NCBI RefSeq assembly: GCF_000316195.1
Contig: NZ_JH994110.1
Coordinates: 328,173 to 392,172, forward strand
Reading direction: 5' to 3'
DNA: 64,000 nucleotides
Source of the DNA: Brachyspira hampsonii 30446
GTDB taxonomy: Bacteria; Spirochaetota; Brachyspiria; Brachyspirales; Brachyspiraceae
Positions within the stretch are counted from its first letter, which is position 1. Each line of letters begins with the position of its first letter. Made by a program: the position numbers and the translations under genes. The notes beneath the pieces were generated by a model that saw nothing but the letters and a program-made list of their open reading frames with translations, was not told where the DNA came from and did no database searches. Below, piece after piece: positions 19,228-29,298 of this stretch.

Positions 19228-20601
19228 TCAATCTTTCATTATAGTAGAATTAGGATCTTTAAGATAATCACGAGTAAGTTTAGCTATTTTTGGTGATAGT
19301 ATAAGAAGCCCAATAAGGTTAGGTATAGCCATAAGCCCATTTAAAGTATCAGCTATAGCCCATATCAAGTCTAATTGACTTACAGCACCAATTATACCTA
19401 TAATTAAGAATATTACTCTGTATGAATATGAAGCTATTTTATTTCTTTTTGTAAGATACCCTAAAGCAACAACACCATAATGAGACCAACCCACAAATGT
19501 AGAAAAAGCAAATAATACTAAAGATATTGTAAGTATTACAGAGCCTGCATATCCTAAATTATTTCCGAATGAAAAAGAGATAAGTTCAGCACCATTTAAT
19601 TTAGTACCATGATTAGCTTCTAAAAATATTATAGCTATAAGCCCTGTTAAAGTACATACAAAGAAAGTATCTATAAGCACTTCAAATATTCCCCATAAAC
19701 CCTGCTCTATAGGATTTTTTGAATTGCTAGCCCCATGAGCCATTGGAGCAGTACCTAAACCAGCCTCATTAGAAAATACGCCTCTTGCAAATCCGAATTT
19801 CATACCCATCATTATAGTATATCCCATAAATCCGGCTCCTACCTGTTTTAATGAAAAAGCTTCTTGAAATACCCTCTGAAAAGCATGAGGTATTTTATCG
19901 GCATTCATAATTAATATAATAATACCTGAAATGATATATATAACGCACATAAAAGGTACTAATTTTTCGGTAACAGTAGCTATTCTTCTTATTCCGCCTA
20001 TAATAATAACAGCAGTTAAAATTACAACAACTATTCCTGTAACTATATGCGGAACTCCAAAATTCTGATAAATAACCCCCGCCATAGCATTAGTCTGAGT
20101 CATATTTCCAGCCCCAAAACATGCTAAAGCGGCAAAAGCAGCAAATATACTCCCAAGCCAAGGCATATTAGCACCCTTGGATATATAATACATAGGACCG
20201 CCATGATTATGACCTAAATCATCTTTTATTCTATAGTGAACAGCTAAAATAACCTCTGAATATTTAGTAACCATACCGAAAAAAGCAGCAAACCACATCC
20301 AAAATAAAGCTCCAGGTCCTCCTGACACTATTGCAGTAGTAACACCGGCAATATTTCCTGTACCTACAGTGCTTGCTAATGCTGTGCTTACCGCCTGAAA
20401 AGGAGTAATATTATCATCTAAATCATGTTTTTTTGCTAATGCTCCGAATGTATGCTTAATCCATAAAGGTATTTTTGTTATTTGTATAAAACCTGTTATT
20501 ATGCTTAAATATATTCCTGTACCTACTAACAATGTAAGCATTATTGGTCCCCATACAAAACTATTAACAACATTATTTATTTTAGCTATCATTTCTACCA
20601 T
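19228..20601 (-). CDS. Alanine/glycine:cation symporter (AGCS family)
   Basis: This 457-residue protein has about ten transmembrane segments and the AGCS hallmarks: ALASTVGTGNIAGV near residue 55, GGPGALFWMWFAAFFGM, and FSNEAGLGTAPMAHG. These transporters import alanine or glycine with Na+ (or H+) across the inner membrane. AAGGA is seven bases before the ATG. It lies downstream of alr on the same strand, separated by a 209-base leader with a tandem repeat. The pairing suggests alanine uptake feeding D-alanine synthesis. Substrate is inferred from family and neighbour. Confidence 0.9.
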   Translation of the reverse strand: MVEMIAKINNVVNSFVWGPIMLTLLVGTGIYLSIITGFIQITKIPLWIKHTFGALAKKHDLDDNITPFQAVSTALASTVGTGNIAGVTTAIVSGGPGALFWMWFAAFFGMVTKYSEVILAVHYRIKDDLGHNHGGPMYYISKGANMPWLGSIFAAFAALACFGAGNMTQTNAMAGVIYQNFGVPHIVTGIVVVILTAVIIIGGIRRIATVTEKLVPFMCVIYIISGIIILIMNADKIPHAFQRVFQEAFSLKQVGAGFMGYTIMMGMKFGFARGVFSNEAGLGTAPMAHGASNSKNPIEQGLWGIFEVLIDTFFVCTLTGLIAIIFLEANHGTKLNGAELISFSFGNNLGYAGSVILTISLVLFAFSTFVGWSHYGVVALGYLTKRNKIASYSYRVIFLIIGIIGAVSQLDLIWAIADTLNGLMAIPNLIGLLILSPKIAKLTRDYLKDPNSTIMKD

Positions 20602-20619
20602 AATATATCCTTATTGTTA

Positions 20620-20752
20620 CTAGCGATGAACTCGCTTATTAATAGCTTATAACTAAATCTATAAGATGCTCATTCATACGCTTTATTATTATTGCTAGCG
20701 ATGAACTGCTTATTAATAGCTTATAACTAAAGTTATAAGATGCTCATTCATA
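20620..20752. repeat. Tandem ~75-base direct repeat in the symporter leader
   Basis: CTAGCGATGAACT..GCTTATTAATAGC...AAGATGCTCATTCATA occurs twice (20620-20678 and 20695-20752), with only three or four differences. The second copy has a perfect hairpin CTTATAACT-AA-AGTTATAAG. In the first the centre is changed but the CTTATA/TATAAG ends still pair. It lies between alr and the symporter start. Confidence 0.8.
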
Positions 20753-20810
20753 AATTAAATATTAATATGCAGCTCATATTACTTATTATTAATTTTATAT
20801 AAATTATTTT

Positions 20811-21908
20811 CTAATATTTATAAACCCTTTTTACCCTATCTCCTATATTTACCAACACCTCATGTGTTATAGTGTCTATTCTCTTAGCTAAAGTATAAGC
20901 ATTGAGTTTTTCATCATTACCGAATATTAAAACTTCATCTTCTACATTTACATCATCATTTCCTATTTCAGCAATAATAGAATCCATGCATACTCTTCCT
21001 CTTAAAGGATAATATTTACCATTAATTTTTACTTCCCAATTATTTGATAATTTTCTTGGTATTCCATCAGCGTATCCTATAGGTATTACAGCCACTCTTG
21101 TATCTTTATTAGCAGTCCAAGTCATTCCATAAGAGATGCTTTCCCCTTTCTTTATATTTCTAACTAAAACAACATACGATTTTAAATTTAATATAGGATT
21201 AATACCTAAAATATTATCGTTATATCCATACAATATTATTCCAGCTCTAACCATATCAAAATATGTATTCTTATATGAAATTATCGCTGCTGAATTAGAA
21301 GTATGAGCATTTTTTATTTCTATACCATTTTCTTTAAGATTATTTAATACATCATGAAAAATTTTTATCTGTTTATTAGTAAAATTAACAGAGTAATCAT
21401 CATTCATGTCAGAAGCAGCATAATGAGTATTAATACCTTCTATATTTAGAGTTTCATAAGATAATACTTTTTTTGCTAAAGGCACAACTTCTTCAGGTTT
21501 AGCCCCCATTCTGTTTAATCCTGTATCAACTTTTATATATAAATTTAAACTTCCGCCATTCTTTTTTAAAAATCTATCATAATACTCTAAACATTCATCA
21601 TTACTTATGATAGGACTTAAATTATATTTGCATACCAAATCAGACTCATCTTTAAAATGCTGAAACAGAACTAATATAGGAATTTTAACCCCAGCTTCTC
21701 TTATTTTTATCCCCTCTTCAACATTGGCAACACCTAAAGCATCAGCTCCAAATTGTTCCGATGCCTTAGATATCTCTATTAAACCATGCCCATAAGCATT
21801 TGCTTTAACAATATTAAGAAGTTTAACCTCATTTATAATGGATCTTATAATCTGCATATTCTTCTTAAAAACGGATAAATCAATTTCAGCAATAGTATAA
21901 TTTGACAT
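20811..21908 (-). CDS. alr: Alanine racemase
   Basis: This 365-residue fold-type III PLP enzyme interconverts L- and D-alanine for peptidoglycan. The PLP-binding lysine is in VKANAYGHG (K35). The second catalytic residue is the Tyr of SISYGMTW, and the GYADGIPR and RGRVCMDS blocks are present. Length and motif order are normal. The weak ribosome site AGG-TAAGATT precedes the ATG. The alanine symporter follows on the same strand. Confidence 0.95.
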   Translation of the reverse strand: MSNYTIAEIDLSVFKKNMQIIRSIINEVKLLNIVKANAYGHGLIEISKASEQFGADALGVANVEEGIKIREAGVKIPILVLFQHFKDESDLVCKYNLSPIISNDECLEYYDRFLKKNGGSLNLYIKVDTGLNRMGAKPEEVVPLAKKVLSYETLNIEGINTHYAASDMNDDYSVNFTNKQIKIFHDVLNNLKENGIEIKNAHTSNSAAIISYKNTYFDMVRAGIILYGYNDNILGINPILNLKSYVVLVRNIKKGESISYGMTWTANKDTRVAVIPIGYADGIPRKLSNNWEVKINGKYYPLRGRVCMDSIIAEIGNDDVNVEDEVLIFGNDEKLNAYTLAKRIDTITHEVLVNIGDRVKRVYKY

Positions 21909-21983
21909 AATCTTAACCTACTTATTTTTAATAATTAAAACTTTATTATTATCAAACTTATAATTGTTAATAAAGTCAAAAAT

Positions 21984-22023
21984 ATAAAAAATGAGATATT
22001 ATATTATATATATAATATCTCAT
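21984..22023 (-). terminator. Terminator after chemoreceptor B
   Basis: A perfect 14-bp stem ATGAGATATTATAT / ATATAATATCTCAT with a 5-base loop is followed on the minus strand by TTTTTT. It lies between the receptor stop and alr. Confidence 0.8.
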
Positions 22024-22045
22024 TATTAAAAGCCGCAATATTCAT

Positions 22046-24922
22046 TTACATATTAAACATTTCCGGATTTTTAAAGTCTTCTTTAAGCATCTCTAATACA
22101 TCATCATCTTTTTTAAATTCATCATTATCATTTTTAAACTCTTCCTCAAGACTTCTAAGTTCCATATCCATTCTTTCATCTACAGTATAATTTTCCGGAT
22201 TCTTATTAGCATTTTCATTTTTATCTTCTTCTATATCATCAGCATTTGTGATAAATTTACCCATAAGCTCATGAAATTTAACAAATATTTCATTCAATTT
22301 ATTTGTAGCAGTATAGAATTCTTTATTACCCTCAACAGTTTTTACAGAAAGCTCATTCAAGAAACTCATAGCATGCATAACTTCCTTAGCACCTGAGCTA
22401 TTAGCTTCAATTATATCAGAAACTTCTCTAGTAATCTGGTCAAGCAAAGTAATTTGACTGTCTACCACATCACCGCTGTTCATCTGTTCTTTTACGCTGT
22501 CTTTAACCCCTGTAGTAATATTATTTAAGTGTCTTATAGTTTCAAGTATATCTCTTCCGCCAACCTCTAATTCACTGTTTGCAGTATTGATTTCAGAAAC
22601 AACTCTTGCAGTATTTTCTGACATATCAAGTATATTATCAAGAGACTTACCACTGTTGCTTGCAAGCTCCACTGTCTCTTCTATTCTCTTAGTAATAGCT
22701 TTAATGATGTTTGTAATAGATTTAGTATTATCTGCAGTATGTTCTGCCAAAGATCTTATTTCATCGGCAACTACAGAGAAACCTCTTCCTTGTTCTCCGG
22801 CATGTGCTGCCTCAATAGCTGCGTTCATAGCGAGAAGGTTAGTTTGTTCTGCAATACCTTGAATAACATTAACTATTTCTTTAATCTGATCTGAGCTTTC
22901 TTCAATACCTCTAACAGCTTCAATAACTTCATCTACAGTATCACCGCCGTCATGTGCATCTACAAGAAGTTTTTTAGAGAAACTGTCTGCTTTATTAACA
23001 CTTCTTGCCACAGATGTAATATTAGATATCATCTCTTCAATAGAAGCGGAAGTCTGTTCTACTGCTGATGATTGACGCTCCATATTATCATTAATCTTAT
23101 AGATTGTCTGCAAAAGCTCTTCTACAGCGATAGAAGCTGATGAAAAAGCATGCTTTTGCTGATCTGTAGAGCTAGTAACATTTTGTATAGAAGTAATAAT
23201 ATTATTAACACTTGCTACGCTTTCAGTGATGCTTGAGCTTTGATCATTTATTCTATTTGTGTTTTCATCAATAATCTTTTCTATTACTTTTATCTCTTCA
23301 AATACCTTATAACTTTCTACTTTCAAGTCTCCTATAAGATTGTCCAAACTAGATAAGAATAAATTAAAGTTATAAATTAAAACTCCTATTTCATCATTAT
23401 TTTTTGAAGATATTCTTTTTCTTAAATCTCCGTTTCCGCCTAGAAGCATTTTTGTAGATTTATTTGCTTTGTTTATTGAAGATAGAAGTATTTTCAAAAT
23501 AATTAAATAAACACCAAAGAATAAAATAAATATAGATATAAATATATAATTAAATACTGTTAGATTCATATTAGAATCTTTTATTAAAGTATTTATATCT
23601 TTATAGTACAGCCCAATAACTTTTAATTCTTTTATATATGAAATTATAGCAATAGATTTTTTTCCTCCTATGTTAATAGGATACAATATTTCAAATGTAT
23701 TATTGGCTCCGAATGATTTCTCAAAATTTTCTATATTTTGAACAAGTTCCGGTGATGATGATAATATTGAAGAGGAGCTTTCAGCTATATATCTGCTGTC
23801 ATAACTAAGTATTATCTCTCTTTTTTCTGTTGAATAATAAATATAATCCCATTTAGAAAGAGTATAATTATTTTTTATTATATTATTTATACTTTCCATT
23901 CCTGTTTCAGATATCAAATATCCAATATCTTTTCCGAATAATTTTAAAGGTGTATAAGCAGATATATATATATTATTTCTATCATAAACATTTATATTTA
24001 AAGTTACAAGATTATCTCTTATTTCATTTTCTAAGAAATTATGAATAGCTAAGGCGTCTGATGCTCTGCTGCTGTATCTGTCTGTAGTAGGATCTTTTGA
24101 TATTGTTACGGAATAAGGCAGATCCGTATCTAAATATTCCTGATTTATATTAATAGAGATTGTATTATATTTATTTTTTAAAGTATTGTTTATATATCCT
24201 ATTCTATTAACAATATAGTTTTGTATATCATCTTTTGAGATGACACTTTTATTAGAATAAATATTAAGCACCGATTCAGAATAAGTCATCATATCTGATT
24301 TTATATTATCATCAATTCCTTTTATATTATCAGATACAGCAAGAATTTCATTTAATATTGAATTACTGTAATTTTTTAAATAAACATCTTCCTGTACAGA
24401 AACATAATTCATAAGAAAAGCTAGTATTATAGTAGAGAAAAACAAATATACTATAAGTCCTAATTTAGCTATAAGCGGTATATAAAAAGTGGATATGTTT
24501 TCATCTAATTCAAAATCTTTAGACATTATTTTAAATAAAAGCATAAACACACTTGATAATAAAACCGCATTTATAGTGGCATTAAATAGAGCTAATGTCA
24601 TAGTATGTATGAATATCTTATTTATAATAGAGTATGCAACAATTTCTATTACGCTTCCTACTAGAGAAATAACAAAAAATATTAATAGAACTCTGCTTGC
24701 CAATCTTATATCAGAATTTATTTTCCAAATTTTTAAATATTTAAATAAAAATATAAAAGATATCACAGAAAAGACTATTTTTAGTCCGTAAATAGGCGGC
24801 ATTTCTTTATATATAAAAAATAACGCTGTATTCCAAATAACAATATCCACTAATAAATATAGCGGAATACTTATAATTTTAAGCTTTCTAATAACATGTA
24901 GTTTTATCTTTTCTGAAGCCAT
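22046..24922 (-). CDS. Large methyl-accepting chemotaxis protein B
   Basis: The 958-residue receptor has a multi-pass N-terminus (about five hydrophobic helices within residues 15-175), unlike the usual single TM1. A ~270-residue extracytoplasmic sensor, a further TM at ~455-475 and a HAMP segment ([21 protein letters not shown]) follow. The signalling hairpin is [18 protein letters not shown] at ~695-712. The C-terminal ~60 residues are acidic and polar, perhaps a flexible tether. It signals to CheA. The multi-pass part may form a second membrane sensor; no ligand can be named. Confidence 0.88.
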   Translation of the reverse strand: MASEKIKLHVIRKLKIISIPLYLLVDIVIWNTALFFIYKEMPPIYGLKIVFSVISFIFLFKYLKIWKINSDIRLASRVLLIFFVISLVGSVIEIVAYSIINKIFIHTMTLALFNATINAVLLSSVFMLLFKIMSKDFELDENISTFYIPLIAKLGLIVYLFFSTIILAFLMNYVSVQEDVYLKNYSNSILNEILAVSDNIKGIDDNIKSDMMTYSESVLNIYSNKSVISKDDIQNYIVNRIGYINNTLKNKYNTISININQEYLDTDLPYSVTISKDPTTDRYSSRASDALAIHNFLENEIRDNLVTLNINVYDRNNIYISAYTPLKLFGKDIGYLISETGMESINNIIKNNYTLSKWDYIYYSTEKREIILSYDSRYIAESSSSILSSSPELVQNIENFEKSFGANNTFEILYPINIGGKKSIAIISYIKELKVIGLYYKDINTLIKDSNMNLTVFNYIFISIFILFFGVYLIILKILLSSINKANKSTKMLLGGNGDLRKRISSKNNDEIGVLIYNFNLFLSSLDNLIGDLKVESYKVFEEIKVIEKIIDENTNRINDQSSSITESVASVNNIITSIQNVTSSTDQQKHAFSSASIAVEELLQTIYKINDNMERQSSAVEQTSASIEEMISNITSVARSVNKADSFSKKLLVDAHDGGDTVDEVIEAVRGIEESSDQIKEIVNVIQGIAEQTNLLAMNAAIEAAHAGEQGRGFSVVADEIRSLAEHTADNTKSITNIIKAITKRIEETVELASNSGKSLDNILDMSENTARVVSEINTANSELEVGGRDILETIRHLNNITTGVKDSVKEQMNSGDVVDSQITLLDQITREVSDIIEANSSGAKEVMHAMSFLNELSVKTVEGNKEFYTATNKLNEIFVKFHELMGKFITNADDIEEDKNENANKNPENYTVDERMDMELRSLEEEFKNDNDEFKKDDDVLEMLKEDFKNPEMFNM

Positions 24923-25023
24923 AATATCCTCTATTAAATAAATGCAATTAATATAATATTATACATTATCGTTTATTTTTTATCAAAATTTATTCATAAA
25001 AAAATGAAGTACATATTAAGAAA

Positions 25024-25872
25024 TTATACTCTGCCTACCTCATTAATTACTCTGCCTACTAATGTGTCATGAGTAGAGATTGTTTTGGAATTTAATTCAT
25101 AGGCTCTTTGAACCTCTATCATTCTAACCATCTCATTTATAGGGTTTACATTGCTCATCTCTAAAAATCTTGATAATACTTTAGGACGGTCTACGCCTTT
25201 TTGTGCTATATATGCAGGACCGCTTATATCAGTGTCCACCCAGAAAGATTCTCCTTCTTTCTTTAAATATCTTTCATTGTCAAATCTTACTATCTTTAAA
25301 GTATCAAGTATATCTTCATCTTCCCATTCATTATCATTAAACTGTACAAATGTATTGCCGTCCTGATATCTTCTATTGATGCTTACTCTTCCTTCTTCAT
25401 CTATATTGAAGTTATTAGTTTTTATCTGTATATATCCGTTTTCACCCATAACTTTATAGCCATGCTTAGTTACAAGATAATGATCTTTATCTATTAAAAA
25501 ACTTCCGTTTCTTGTATATCTCTCACCATGAGGAGTTTCTACAGCAAAGAATCCTTTATCGCCCAAAGCTATATCAAGCTGATTGCCTGTTTCTCTTAAT
25601 GAACCTTGTTCCCATTCTGTGAAAACCTCATTAACTTCTACTCCTGTACCCATTCTTCCTACATAAGGTCTTACATCGGTAGAACCAAGCGGAAATATTA
25701 CTACTCCATCATCTTCTGTTCTTGCTGCCATCATCTCTGGAAAAGATTTGAAGCTTACTGTATCTCTTTTAAATCCAGGTTTATCAACATTAGCTAAATT
25801 GTTAGCAACTACATCTAATCTTGCTTGTTCGGCCATCATGCCGCTTGCACCTGTATAAACACCTCTTACCAT
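25024..25872 (-). CDS. flgF: Flagellar rod/basal-body protein, FlgF/FlhO type
   Basis: This 282-residue axial protein carries the family's N-terminal signature (YTGASGMMAEQARLDVVANN then LANVDKPGFK) and the C-terminal pattern (NPINEMVRMIEVQRAYELNSK), which pack as a coiled coil in the rod. The SFPEMM segment after the N-terminal motif resembles FlhO/FlgF-type proteins more than FlgG; assignment between these close paralogues is tentative. A strong AGGGGGA precedes the ATG. It starts 19 bases after murA on the same strand, so the two are probably co-transcribed. A flgG partner is not adjacent. Confidence 0.75.
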   Translation of the reverse strand: MVRGVYTGASGMMAEQARLDVVANNLANVDKPGFKRDTVSFKSFPEMMAARTEDDGVVIFPLGSTDVRPYVGRMGTGVEVNEVFTEWEQGSLRETGNQLDIALGDKGFFAVETPHGERYTRNGSFLIDKDHYLVTKHGYKVMGENGYIQIKTNNFNIDEEGRVSINRRYQDGNTFVQFNDNEWEDEDILDTLKIVRFDNERYLKKEGESFWVDTDISGPAYIAQKGVDRPKVLSRFLEMSNVNPINEMVRMIEVQRAYELNSKTISTHDTLVGRVINEVGRV

Positions 25873-25891
25873 TTATAATCCCCCTAATTTA

Positions 25892-27169
25892 TTATAATAT
25901 GTCGTCTTTTTCTCTTTTTGTATCTATATTAATAGTTTTTAATTTTTCTTCCAAATTTTCATATCCTCTTTCTATGTGATAAATCCTATGAACATTTGTA
26001 ACACCTTTAGCTATAGCTCCTGCAGCAACCAAAGCCGCACCTGCACGAAGATCGCTTGCCTGTACATCTGCTCCTGAAAGCTCTTTACCTCCATTTACTA
26101 CTATGTCAGAAGTATTAAGATCAATATCTGCTCCCATACGAATAAGCTCTGGAACATGGCTGAATCTGTCTGGATAAATCTTTTCAATAAGCTCACTTTT
26201 GCCTTTAATTGTGCATGCGAGTGTTGTATAAATAGCCTGCAAATCTGTAGGAAAACCCGGATACGGCAGAGTTTCCACCTTAAAAGGCTTTAATTCTCTA
26301 TTAGAAGCATCAAGCTCTATAGTTGTATCTGTAGTTTTTATATCGCAGCCTATATCTGAAAGTAAGTCTAATACAAAACTTAAATGTTTAGGCTCAGAAT
26401 TTTCGAGTTTTAATTTTCCTCTTCCAGCTGCCGCTATTGCTAAAAAAGTACCTGTCTCTATTCTGTCTGGTATCACTGTAAACTCAGCACCATGAAGACT
26501 ATCTACACCTTCTATAGTAATAGTATCAGTGCCTCCGCCTGTGATTTTTGCTCCCATAGCATTAAGCAAATCTACAAGATTAACGCATTCAGGTTCTTTT
26601 GCAGCATTCCTTATAATAGTAGTTCCTTTTGCCAAAGATGCCGCCATCATAACATTATCAGTTCCCAACACGGTAGGTCCGAACTTACCAGATAAATCCA
26701 TATCTGCACCTATAAGGCTATCTTCCACTTTAGCATCAATATATCCTGCTGTTATATCTATTTTAGCTCCCAAAGCTTCCATTCCCTTTAAATGCAGGTC
26801 TATTGGTCTTGGTCCGAAAGCACAGCCGCCCGGATAGGATACTCGGCAATGTTTTCTTTTAGCAAGCAATGGTCCAAGAACTATAATAGAGCCTCTCATC
26901 TTTTTTACTAGTTTATAAGGAGCTTCTTCACTCTTTCCATTATGAGATATTATTACAGTGGTATTATTCTTAAAATCAACTTTCTTTCCTAAAGGCTCTA
27001 ATATATCTATAAGAACATGAACATCTACCAAATCGGGTACATTATGAAGTATTACAGGCTCATCTGTTAGAATAGATGCCACAAGCAAAGGAAGTGATGC
27101 ATTTTTTGACCCAGATACCTTTAATACTCCGCCGATATTGTTTGAACCTTCTATCACATATTTATACAT
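25892..27169 (-). CDS. murA: UDP-N-acetylglucosamine 1-carboxyvinyltransferase MurA
   Basis: This 425-residue EPT-fold enzyme performs the first committed step of peptidoglycan synthesis, adding enolpyruvate from PEP to UDP-GlcNAc. The catalytic/fosfomycin-target Cys is C116 in GGCAFGPRPIDLH, and the conserved Lys is K22 in SGSKNASLP. The C-terminal RAGAALVAAGAIAKG...HIERGYENLEEKL is typical. A Cys at this position predicts normal fosfomycin sensitivity at the target. It shares a transcript with the flagellar gene downstream. Confidence 0.96.
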   Translation of the reverse strand: MYKYVIEGSNNIGGVLKVSGSKNASLPLLVASILTDEPVILHNVPDLVDVHVLIDILEPLGKKVDFKNNTTVIISHNGKSEEAPYKLVKKMRGSIIVLGPLLAKRKHCRVSYPGGCAFGPRPIDLHLKGMEALGAKIDITAGYIDAKVEDSLIGADMDLSGKFGPTVLGTDNVMMAASLAKGTTIIRNAAKEPECVNLVDLLNAMGAKITGGGTDTITIEGVDSLHGAEFTVIPDRIETGTFLAIAAAGRGKLKLENSEPKHLSFVLDLLSDIGCDIKTTDTTIELDASNRELKPFKVETLPYPGFPTDLQAIYTTLACTIKGKSELIEKIYPDRFSHVPELIRMGADIDLNTSDIVVNGGKELSGADVQASDLRAGAALVAAGAIAKGVTNVHRIYHIERGYENLEEKLKTINIDTKREKDDIL

Positions 27170-27283
27170 ATATTTTCCGCCTTTTAAAGAATAAAAATTC
27201 TGCTTTCTTTATTTTCGGTATAATGAAAAATGCCTTGATAAATTTTATCTACATATTATGTAAATATTATAATCATAATCTAA

Positions 27284-28660
27284 AACGCACGGTAAATACA
27301 CTTAAATATATAATTCAAATTATTATTCTTAATGAAGTATATATTTTAAATTTCATTGACTCGTGCGGTATGTTCTCCGCAAATTTAAAAAAACTTGGGT
27401 GGGTGCTGTAATATCTAACTTAAACAATAAAATAGTATAAAGTCAAAATTCAAACTAAAGTAATAAATTCTGAAGGGCGGGGAGTTAGAAAAAGTTTTTA
27501 AATTTTTGCCTTATTTTCATTACCACCATATAGGCTTATTGTTTAATTCTGCAATTAAAATTTTATTTGTCTTTTTATTTTATTTTCATTTATTAACGCC
27601 CACCCAAGTTTTGATTAGATTTAGGACTTCTTTAACGCACGCAAAATTTTATTTTCAAACATAGCAAAAATTGTATTGTTAATATATTTATATTTTTTGT
27701 TTCGTTTACCGTGCGGTGAATAGGCTAAAAATTTAAATACGCTTGGGTATGTGCTAACATATATAGTTTAAATACAAAAACAATATGAAGCTAAAATTCA
27801 AAGTGAAGTAATAAATTCTAAATGGAGGAGAGTTAGAAAAAGTTTTTAAATTTTTAGCTTTATTATAATTCCCACCCTATAGGTTTATTATTTTAATCTG
27901 TAATTATAATTTTTAACTTTCTTTATTGTTTAAAAAGAATTTTTTAACGCCCACCCTAGCTTTTATTAGATTTTAAATCTTTACAACGCACGCAGAGTTA
28001 ATTTTTAAACATAATGAAAATTGTATTGTTAATATATTTATATTTTTTGTTTCGTTTACTGTGCGGTGAATATACTATGAATTTAAATACACTTGGGTGG
28101 GTGTTAACAGATGTTATTTAAATCATAAAACAATATAAAGCTAAAATTCAAAATAAAGTAATGAACTATAAAGGGCGGGGAGCAAGAAAAAGTTTTTAAT
28201 TTTTTTAACTTTTACTAATTCCCACCCTATAGGTTTATTATTTTAATCTGTAATTATAATTTTTAACTTTCTTTATTGTTTAAAAAGAATTTTTTAACGC
28301 CCACCCTAGCTTTTATTAGATTTTAAATCTTTACAACGCACGCAAAATTTTATTTTCAAACATAGCAAAAATTGTATTGTTAATATATTTATATTTTTTG
28401 TTTCGTTTACCGTGCGGTGTACAGACTATAAATCTATGGTAGGGGCTGTGATTTCTAGCTTAAACAGTGAATAACTATAAAGCAAAATAGTAAAATAAAT
28501 TAAAAAGCCTAGAGTGTGGACAAATGTAATTAAATTTAAAAATCTATTTACATACCCCGCCCTTTATCCTTAAATACTTTATTATGCAATTTTTATTTAT
28601 ATTTTCTTTAATACCAATATAGAAATATTAACGCCCGCCCAAGAGTTTATTAATTTTTTA
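27284..28660. repeat. Tandem array of four A-B mosaic repeats (~350-bp period), copy 5
   Basis: Module A left arms begin at 27284, 27633, 27985 and 28335, and right arms near 27361, 27708, 28058 and 28409. Module B outer left arms begin near 27393, 27740, 28091 and 28438 (the last degenerate). Positions 27868-27993 and 28218-28343 look identical, as do the A modules at 27634-27718 and 28336-28419, so the expansion is recent. The fourth B differs and resembles copies 3 and 7 (GCCTAGAG...). Degenerate inner arms (ATGGAGGAGA, 27822; CCACCATATAGG, 27523) show decay in single units. No ORF of note. Confidence 0.9.
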
Positions 28661-28722
28661 ACCTATTTCATATATTAACATAATATTTTTTTATAAATTT
28701 GGTTTTAATAAAAATATAATTA

Positions 28723-28731
28723 TGATATAAT
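28723..28731 (+). promoter_or_regulatory. Extended -10 promoter element for the 28768 gene
   Basis: TGATATAAT combines an extended TGn with a consensus TATAAT, 36 bases before the ATG. No good -35 box is seen. AGGAG (28749) follows as ribosome site. Confidence 0.5.
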
Positions 28732-28767
28732 GTTGCAATAATTTTACAGGAGCAGGGATATAATATT

Positions 28768-29169
28768 ATGACATACATTAAATTGAACAAAGAATATAAA
28801 GATGAAATAGTATACGAGACTATGCTAAAAATGGGATTCTTACATTATTTTAATACTAACTATTATTACAATAATAAAGGTATTCAATTTAAAAATGATG
28901 CTGAATATACATTTATAGGTTTATTTTTATCATTTGACAATGATATACTTACAGTTAATCATAATCATAGCTTTTTGTATTTATCAGAATTTTTAACTAA
29001 GCATAATATAACTAAATTAACAGATATAGAAGCTTCTTCATTAATTGATGTAGAATATGAGGGAAAAGATCCTTATTACTGTTTTGCAAAATTAAACAAT
29101 ATTACACAAAAAGTTATTATTACTTTTATAGCCGAATTTGATAGAATTTATAATAGTATTGCAAAATGA
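28768..29169 (+). CDS. Hypothetical protein, 133 residues
   Basis: I do not recognise this protein. It is soluble, without signal peptide or TM segment, rich in Tyr, Asn and Phe, and probably alpha/beta. It begins MTYIKLNKEYKDEIVYETML and ends ITFIAEFDRIYNSIAK. AGGAG 15 bases before the ATG and an extended -10 box support expression. It follows the tandem repeat array and precedes der, with a 129-base gap that lacks a clear terminator. Confidence 0.65.
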   Translation: MTYIKLNKEYKDEIVYETMLKMGFLHYFNTNYYYNNKGIQFKNDAEYTFIGLFLSFDNDILTVNHNHSFLYLSEFLTKHNITKLTDIEASSLIDVEYEGKDPYYCFAKLNNITQKVIITFIAEFDRIYNSIAK

Positions 29170-29298
29170 ATAAAGATAATAAAAAGTTATAATAGATATT
29201 ATTTTGTCTTCATAATATAAAAAATATAAAGCTCAATAGCAATATATTAAAAATTATGATATTATTAACTCTAATTATAATATAAAAGGCTTAATTAA

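Noticed and set aside
27284..28660. CRISPR array
   Set aside because: The period is ~350 bp, the intervening sequence is also repeated, and no cas gene is near.
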